A stretch of DNA of 64,000 bases from Stereum hirsutum FP-91666 SS1 (taxonomy: Eukaryota; Basidiomycota; Agaricomycetes; Russulales; Stereaceae). The stretch covers positions 1,300,528 through 1,364,527 of the forward strand of contig NW_006763134.1 of NCBI RefSeq assembly GCF_000264905.1. The letters are read 5' to 3'. The notes under the pieces are model-generated. The model was not told the DNA's origin. It did not search any database and saw only the letters and a list, made by a program, of their open reading frames with translations. Position 1 is the first letter of the stretch. Each line of letters starts with the position of its first letter. Of the stretch, positions 58,702 to 64,000 are shown piece after piece. The position numbers and the translations under genes were made by a program.

Positions 58702-61700
58702 ATGTTCGCTCGTCCGGCTTCCCCGCTTCCGCAACCTGTCCAGGCCTCATCATCAGATCCGACCTCCACATCCCACTTCAACCTTTCACGCACCCCCTCT
58801 CCATCCTCATATCCATCGCCAAAACCCTCCCCAACATCCGCCACATCCGACTCCTCTTCATCCTTCCTCAGCCTCCCGTACACCCCGTCCATCCCCTCAG
58901 GCTTGACGCCACCCCCTTCGCCCTCCAAACAACGTCCGAAACCACACCAATCGACGTTCAGCATCGCGCAAGCCGAAGCCCTCGCCGCCGTCGAGGCCCA
59001 GAAGAACCACCACTTCCGCTTCCGTTTCCTCGGCCATAAAACGATATCCCGAACACGCCTCGTCGTCCTGGCCGTTCCGCTGCTCCTCATCGTACTCATC
59101 ACGCTATGCACGCGGTACCTCTCTCATCCTGCCTTCTTTGACATTGTATTGGGATCGCCGGCAGGACATATGGAGATGGAGATGGATCAACGTCTATTAT
59201 GGTCCTCGACACATTCGCCGCACCAGCACATCCGTCGACAAGACTCCGGTTCTGGTTCAGATTCATCCTCGGACGGCAGCGACGACACCACAACGACCGC
59301 CTCCGCAATAACCGCCGCCTCCACAATCGCCTTCCCCACCTCTCTCTCCGTTTCTTCTGCCTCTTCCACCACCGGCACCTCTGCCTCCACATCCACAGGA
59401 CTGCCCACGGTACCAACAGCAACCCCAGTCCTGCCGAGCCCGTTCCCGCAGCCGTGGGACACGACGAGCAATAATAATTTCTCGACGGTCGCGTGTTTGA
59501 CGTTCGTGAGCAATATGACGAATAGCGAGCCGTTTAGGCAGTGTAGGCCTTTCTCGCTGTTGAGTCAGACGAGTAGTGCGTTTTTGGAGGTGAGTTCGCT
59601 TTTGCCTTCTGTTCGAATTTTTTGGTTTTTGCTTGAGTGTTTTTGGTTTCTTTTCGTTTACCTTTGGTGGCGGTTTTGCACGGGTTTTTTGTCCCCCGCG
59701 CGCGAGTCCCTGTGCCTGTTCGGGCGTGAACACTGCCTGCGCGAGAACCTGAACCTGAACCTGATTCTGACGTCGTTCGGATTCGGATTCGGATTCGTAC
59801 CCTCGTACCTCGCGCCTCGCACCTCACATCCTGTTCACGCATCTTGCATCGCCTTCGAAGCCACTCACTCACTCACTCCTCGAACCCTGTCTGAGTATTC
59901 TCTATTCTGCATCTGTGTCAGAATAAGATGTAAGATTTGTACGATGCGGATCGGCTCGCGAACTTGATGCGGATGTGACGAATGATGTGGACGTTTGATT
60001 GTTTGACGTTCCTGTCACGTCTGACTTCGCCGTGTTCACCGTGCGCTGGTCCGTCACTACGTATACTGCGCGATGTGCGCCGTCGTGACTGGCTCCGAGG
60101 ACTTCCGGAGCAGGGTGCTATCATGCGAATCTCGTTGAGGATCTGCATGTGGAGTTCGTTTCGTCCAGATCCCTTTTTGACTCAAACGAGGGACATGATC
60201 TGTGTATGTAGGAGTTGTCGTTTTGGTTTCGGTCCTTGTCGTTTTCGTTCTTCGTCTCCCCTCGGTCTCGCTGCGTCACGGGTGGGTCCAGGGGTCCCAT
60301 TCCTAGTCATCTCCGCGACGGCATTTTACAGCGCTGCAGAGATGGCGACGGAGAAGTTTCATTTCGTGATTGTGACTGTTCTTGGGGATCCTTGATTTCG
60401 TTTTGTTTTAATTCTTGGGAGTCTTTGAGGCCCGAGGTCCAGACGAGAGATATGATGGGACGGGCGAGCTAAGTACATGCTCGCTATTCGAGTCTGATGA
60501 TGCGTGGAACGGATGTGGATGGAGATGAGGGTGTAAATGTGAATGCGAATGTGACAAGGTTTCGAGGGTGGTCGTACGACCGATTCGCCACCGGGAGTCG
60601 AAGGAAGGGGATGACTGGGGATACGGCTTGCCTCGTTCCCGCTCTGTCTGCCTGCCTACTTGTCTCCCCTTGTTCTGTCGTGTCTGTCTGTTCTTGTCCT
60701 TCCTCTTTCGTTCTCCCTCCGCCCTGGTCTAGAGCCGCACCCGGATGTATGACAGAAAGATGATAGACACCGGGATAGGCTGCTCGCGGTGAAGAATGGT
60801 GTTTCGGGTTCTCGGTCGTGTGTTGTCACCCCAGCATCTGTATGTGCCGTACATTCATGGTGGGTGGATATGATCGTGAAGAAATCACGGCATGGTCTGG
60901 GCTCTTGACCGCTTTCACACTTGTTCGCCGTTTCTTCTTCTCACACATGGACATGTTCTCTTTTGTTCTTGTCTTTTCGTTCGGTTCATGGCCATCTGCC
61001 TTTTTCTGTCGCGTCTCGCATCTTGATTCCCTCAATGTCGAACGACAGCATCTGACCATTCATTTCTTCGTGTCTGCGCTACACAGGCCCAAGACAACAG
61101 CACGCTGCTCAACGTCGATGTCTGGGGCACATGCAACACCCCGGTCGATAATGCGACCTGCGTGGCGAACATGGCCTGGTTCGAGGGACAGCTGAAGAGT
61201 GTGTGTGGACAGGAATTGACGGATCAGGTGCCGGTCGTCGTGCAGGCTCTGACTGGTACGTCCTTCCTACGTCCGACTTGCGAATCCAGTTCCTAATAAA
61301 AACATACATTCGTGCGTGGACGACAAACAGGCCTCGAAACATACACCCTCCTCCGAACGACAGGCTGCCTCACCGATCCCACCACAAACACCTACTGCTA
61401 CCTCTCCGCCTCCTTCTCCTCCAACCCCTCAGACTTGTACTTCTACTCTCTTCCCTGGGGTAAATCGCTGCCCAACTCGACCCAGCCGACGTGTTCGAGC
61501 TGCACGAAGAGCGTTATGGCGGTTTATGAGGCCGCGCTGACCAGCGCGGGTGGGGATGGCGAGGGTGTGCAGGGGTTGAAGAAGACGTATGAGGATGCGG
61601 CGGGGTTGGCGCAGCAGGCTTGTGGGACGGGATATGTGCAGAATGCGGAGAGTAGTACGAGTGGGGCGCGGGGCGGCAGAGAGAGGTGGAGGGGGTTGAG

Positions 61701-61749
61701 CGTCGGGGTGATGGTGGCGGCGGCGGTCGTGGGTATGGGGTTGCTCTGA
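58702..61749 (+). CDS. DUF7729-type membrane/cell-surface protein, 491 aa
   Basis: Exons 58702-59589, 61087-61255 and 61331-61749, with phases 0, 1 and 1 in agreement. The first intron is 1497 bp. Residues 1-115 are Ser/Pro-rich. A membrane helix follows at about 118-138 (LVVLAVPLLLIVLITLCTRY), then a Ser/Thr-rich linker of about 90 residues. The conserved domain contains FPQPWDTTSNNNFSTVACLT, FVSNMTNSEPFRQCRPFSLL, SSAFLE, then (after the long intron) VWGTCNTPVDNATC, TLLRTTGCLTDPTTNTYCYL, DLYFYSLPWG and CSSCTKSVMAVYEAAL. The Cys pairs and N-glycosylation sites suggest an extracellular or lumenal domain. The C-terminus is a second hydrophobic stretch (GLSVGVMVAAAVVGMGLL), like a GPI-attachment signal. 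I recognise the domain as the basidiomycete DUF7729 type from its motif order. Function is unknown. Confidence 0.8.
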
Positions 61750-63038
61750 TGTTTGATGCTGGACTGGGTGATTGGGGTGAGGCGGCGGGCGTGGGGTGAA
61801 GAGGAAAGAGATTTCGTTCCCGGTGTTTATGTTTGGGCTTTGGGCTGTTTGGATATTTACCTTTACCCATTTTGGTTTTGATTTGACTTCTTTCTCTCAA
61901 AAAACGACTGTTTGGTTGTTGGTTGTTGGTTTCTGGTTATGATTTTCGTAGGCTTGTTGTGTTCTTATACCTCCCCCTCCCCCATCCCTCACCGACCCAT
62001 ATTCGGGAAACGTGTCTGCTTCTCTGCCATTGTTCCCCTCCCCCTCTTGTCTCTCTTCAGGTTGTTTCGTCTAAGCATCCACGGTCTTTTCTTCGGTGGG
62101 ACACTCCTCTGCTACTTACTTACTGTTGTGATCAAACGAGTACTTTAATTAAACGCTAAACGTTCTTACTCACCTGCACCCTTTTTGGCCTTTCCTACAT
62201 GTGCTTCGAACCAGTCGATACACAGATATGGATACGGACATGGACAACTTGAACATGATCGGACTGTTCGTCACCCCCCTCGCCAGCCCACCCAACTTTC
62301 CACCCTCCCGCCTTGCACATCTCTAAGATTCTTCTCCGTTACCTCCCACTCCTCATCGTTCCCCACTCCTCAACACCCCCACCCCATCCCCCTCGGGTTA
62401 TGGAGACCTTCACTTATCCGCTTCTTCATTCCCTCCAACCCAAACTCGAACCCTTCCGGTACATTAATTTGACATACACACCTTCCGCTCGATGCCCCCG
62501 CCAGCGAATGTCATAGTTACTACCACTTACTCCCTTCTTCCAGCGTTCGAATCACGCACTATCATTATTATTTCATCCATTCTAATTCGTAGGATCTTTT
62601 TCTTCTTCTTTGAACTTTTGTTTGTTTGCAATTGTTCACTTTATGCAGCACACGTGCGACGCTCTTTTTCTATGGATGCGTTTTGTTTTCGTCTTCTTTC
62701 CTCTGAGTATGCTCAGAGTTCGTACGTTCGATGTTACGATCTATGCACCCTTTCATTGTTGTTCAGTCCTACGTACTACGTGCGCACATGTCAGTTTCTT
62801 TCTCATTCTCGATCCACATACAGGGGCTTTGAACGCGTTGGCTTTTCGAGCCTGGGTGCTCTTCTTATTCTTCGTCGCTTGGTTGAATGTTTCTCTATTC
62901 GAGTCCGAACGTTCAGTGAATCGATGTCGGACAGGTTTCATGTTCGTATTGTGGTTGTGGTCGTCGGGGGATATTTGGAATGTATCTTTACTTGGGAATT
63001 GCCGGCTGCTGCCGGCGGAAACCTTGCTTAGTTTTTAG
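61750..63038. other. Intergenic, no gene seen
   Basis: T/C-rich sequence downstream of the DUF7729 gene. Overlapping frames at 62492-63038 are rich in Phe, Cys, Leu and Arg and look like chance openness. Confidence 0.4.
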
Positions 63039-63297
63039 ATGTTATCTGCAGCCTGAAAAACGGGAGGTTCTGTGAGCTTCAGATCGGCTACTTTGCAGTT
63101 CGCAAACGTCAATTTTCAAGTAATATTTCGCTTCTTACCATCGGTAAGTGCCAGACGCAGGCCAAAAGAGGGTGATCAGCCAATCACGGCCGGCCTACAT
63201 ATTCCCCTTCAAAATGAAAATTCGCTTGAAATTCTCGCTTTTACATTTCGCATCACCTTGCAACCCAAAAGTCCACTTTTCAGGCTGCAGATAACAT
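63039..63297. mobile_element. MITE-like element with 21 bp terminal inverted repeats
   Basis: The left end atgttatctgcagcctgaaaa (63039-63059) is the exact reverse complement of the right end (63277-63297). The 217 bases between have no open frame and show weaker internal inverted similarity (caattttcaag near 63110 versus cgcttgaaattc near 63223). Total length is about 259 bp. No transposase is present, so it would be non-autonomous. A clear target-site duplication longer than two bases (AT) is not visible. Confidence 0.75.
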
Positions 63298-63739
63298 TTT
63301 CTTTTAGAGAACACTTGTTCGAGCAGGTAATCATCATGAAAAAGCTTTCTGGTATTCATTCTCTAGTTGGCTTCGATTGGGATGACTGCTAGTTAGTGAA
63401 GTGTTCGTCAGTGGGCATGGCTCGTGAGTATCGTCTTCACTACACAGGGAACTTTCGAGATTTGGACAAGGCGCAGGTTCGTGACGGCCAAAGCCAACAC
63501 TAGTGGCAATGCATACTGTACGTCTCTGCAGTTAGGCGACGTCCCCTGTCCCCTGGCCTCTGTCGCGTCGCCTATTTTGAGTTTTGTCCCCACGCCACAC
63601 AGACATGTCGTCTAAGTTCCCCCAAAGTGATACCGCGCCGTAAAAAAATCAAAACAAATCGAACTATATTCATTTACTCAGAGACTGCTTGGAAGGTCGA
63701 AAGAACAACGAGAATGTAGGTAAAAATACCGCAGACAAC

Positions 63740-64000
63740 TCATTTGCGGGCTGGGATACGGATCGTCAACTTTGGTGCAACCTCCATCACGTCGTCGCTA
63801 CCACCGTTTGTCCCCTCTGTTCCGTTCCTAGCCACCGTGGCTTTGCGTTTCTTCGTCGCGGGCTTTTTGGTCGAAGGTTCGACGGGCCCCATCTTCGTTG
63901 GCCGTTTCCTTTTACCGCCTGCTTTACCCCTCGCTCGTCTGCTGTTTGGGAGACTGCCGGGATTCGTACCTCTCGGATAGCGATGTCTAAAAGAACAGGG
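63740..64000 (-). CDS. Last exon of a gene with a basic, nuclear-type C-terminus (cut by window edge)
   Basis: A terminal exon runs from 63986 (behind a cttttag acceptor) to the stop at 63742-63740, about 82 codons. It reads HRYPRGTNPGSLPNSRRARG, then KAGGKRKRPTKMGP, KKPATKKRKATVAR, and ends APKLTIRIPARK. The clusters of Lys/Arg look like bipartite nuclear localisation signals or DNA-contacting tails. The rest of the gene lies to the right of the window, so family and function are unknown. Confidence 0.5.
   Translation of the reverse strand, partial: PCSFRHRYPRGTNPGSLPNSRRARGKAGGKRKRPTKMGPVEPSTKKPATKKRKATVARNGTEGTNGGSDDVMEVAPKLTIRIPARK

Noticed and set aside
13480..63600. Sites resembling the tRNA B box (gttcgaa-type) at several places, for example 9954, 19814 and 62547
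   Set aside because: None has a matching A box, acceptor stem or cloverleaf in the right spacing.

Overview
This window looks like nuclear DNA of a basidiomycete fungus, most likely an Agaricomycete. The reasons are many short introns (about 42-110 bp, with GTRNGT-type donors and CAG or TAG acceptors), serine/proline-rich disordered proteins, a mitochondrial ribosomal protein of the fungal mL59 type, a DUF1769 (UPF0590) protein, a DUF7729 membrane protein, and a small expansion of the MYND-finger proteins that are abundant in mushroom-forming fungi. Most real genes are multi-exon. The coordinates below give the genomic span, with exon joins in the evidence text. All splice joins were built by hand from donors, acceptors and reading phase.

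Layout. 1-1417 (-): 5' part of a MYND-family gene running off the left edge. 2200-8301 (-): large PH-domain protein whose PH domain is split by about 350 residues of low complexity and whose gene has a 1.07 kb intron containing degenerate tandem repeats. 8.3-14.9 kb: small genes on the minus strand (a 62-aa candidate, a 118-aa protein, a newly reconstructed 103-aa four-exon protein, and mL59). 15859-19434 (-): 932-aa protein with a conserved-looking but unidentified N-terminal domain and a 777 bp intron. 19.4-23.4 kb: mostly non-coding, with a 162 bp tandem repeat. 23.4-29.5 kb: the core MYND cluster, with one copy interrupted by a stop codon in its finger (+), one 5'-truncated copy (-) and one complete copy (-). 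The last two are a direct tandem duplication with an offset of about 1.67 kb. 30.1-32.8 kb: an ABM-like dimeric alpha-beta-barrel protein (+) and two small single-TM proteins (-).

32.8-55.6 kb is gene-poor. It holds scattered short coding-like stretches, a few weak gene candidates, microsatellites, a degenerate tandem repeat near 47 kb, a perfect 26 bp palindrome and a relic of the MYND family at 54.5 kb. 55.7-61.7 kb holds two well supported plus-strand genes, DUF1769 and DUF7729; the second has a 1.5 kb intron. 63.0-63.3 kb holds a MITE-like element with perfect 21 bp terminal inverted repeats. The right edge cuts a minus-strand gene with a basic C-terminus.

The most interesting pattern is the birth and death of the MYND family. 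Five copies or fragments, in different states of decay, lie within 55 kb, including a tandem pair in which each copy carries a different defect at the same intron. No operon-like cooperation is expected in this kind of genome, and no complete retrotransposon, CRISPR array, rRNA or tRNA was seen. I found no clearly new molecular system beyond this paralogue cluster and the unusual architectures listed in the findings.
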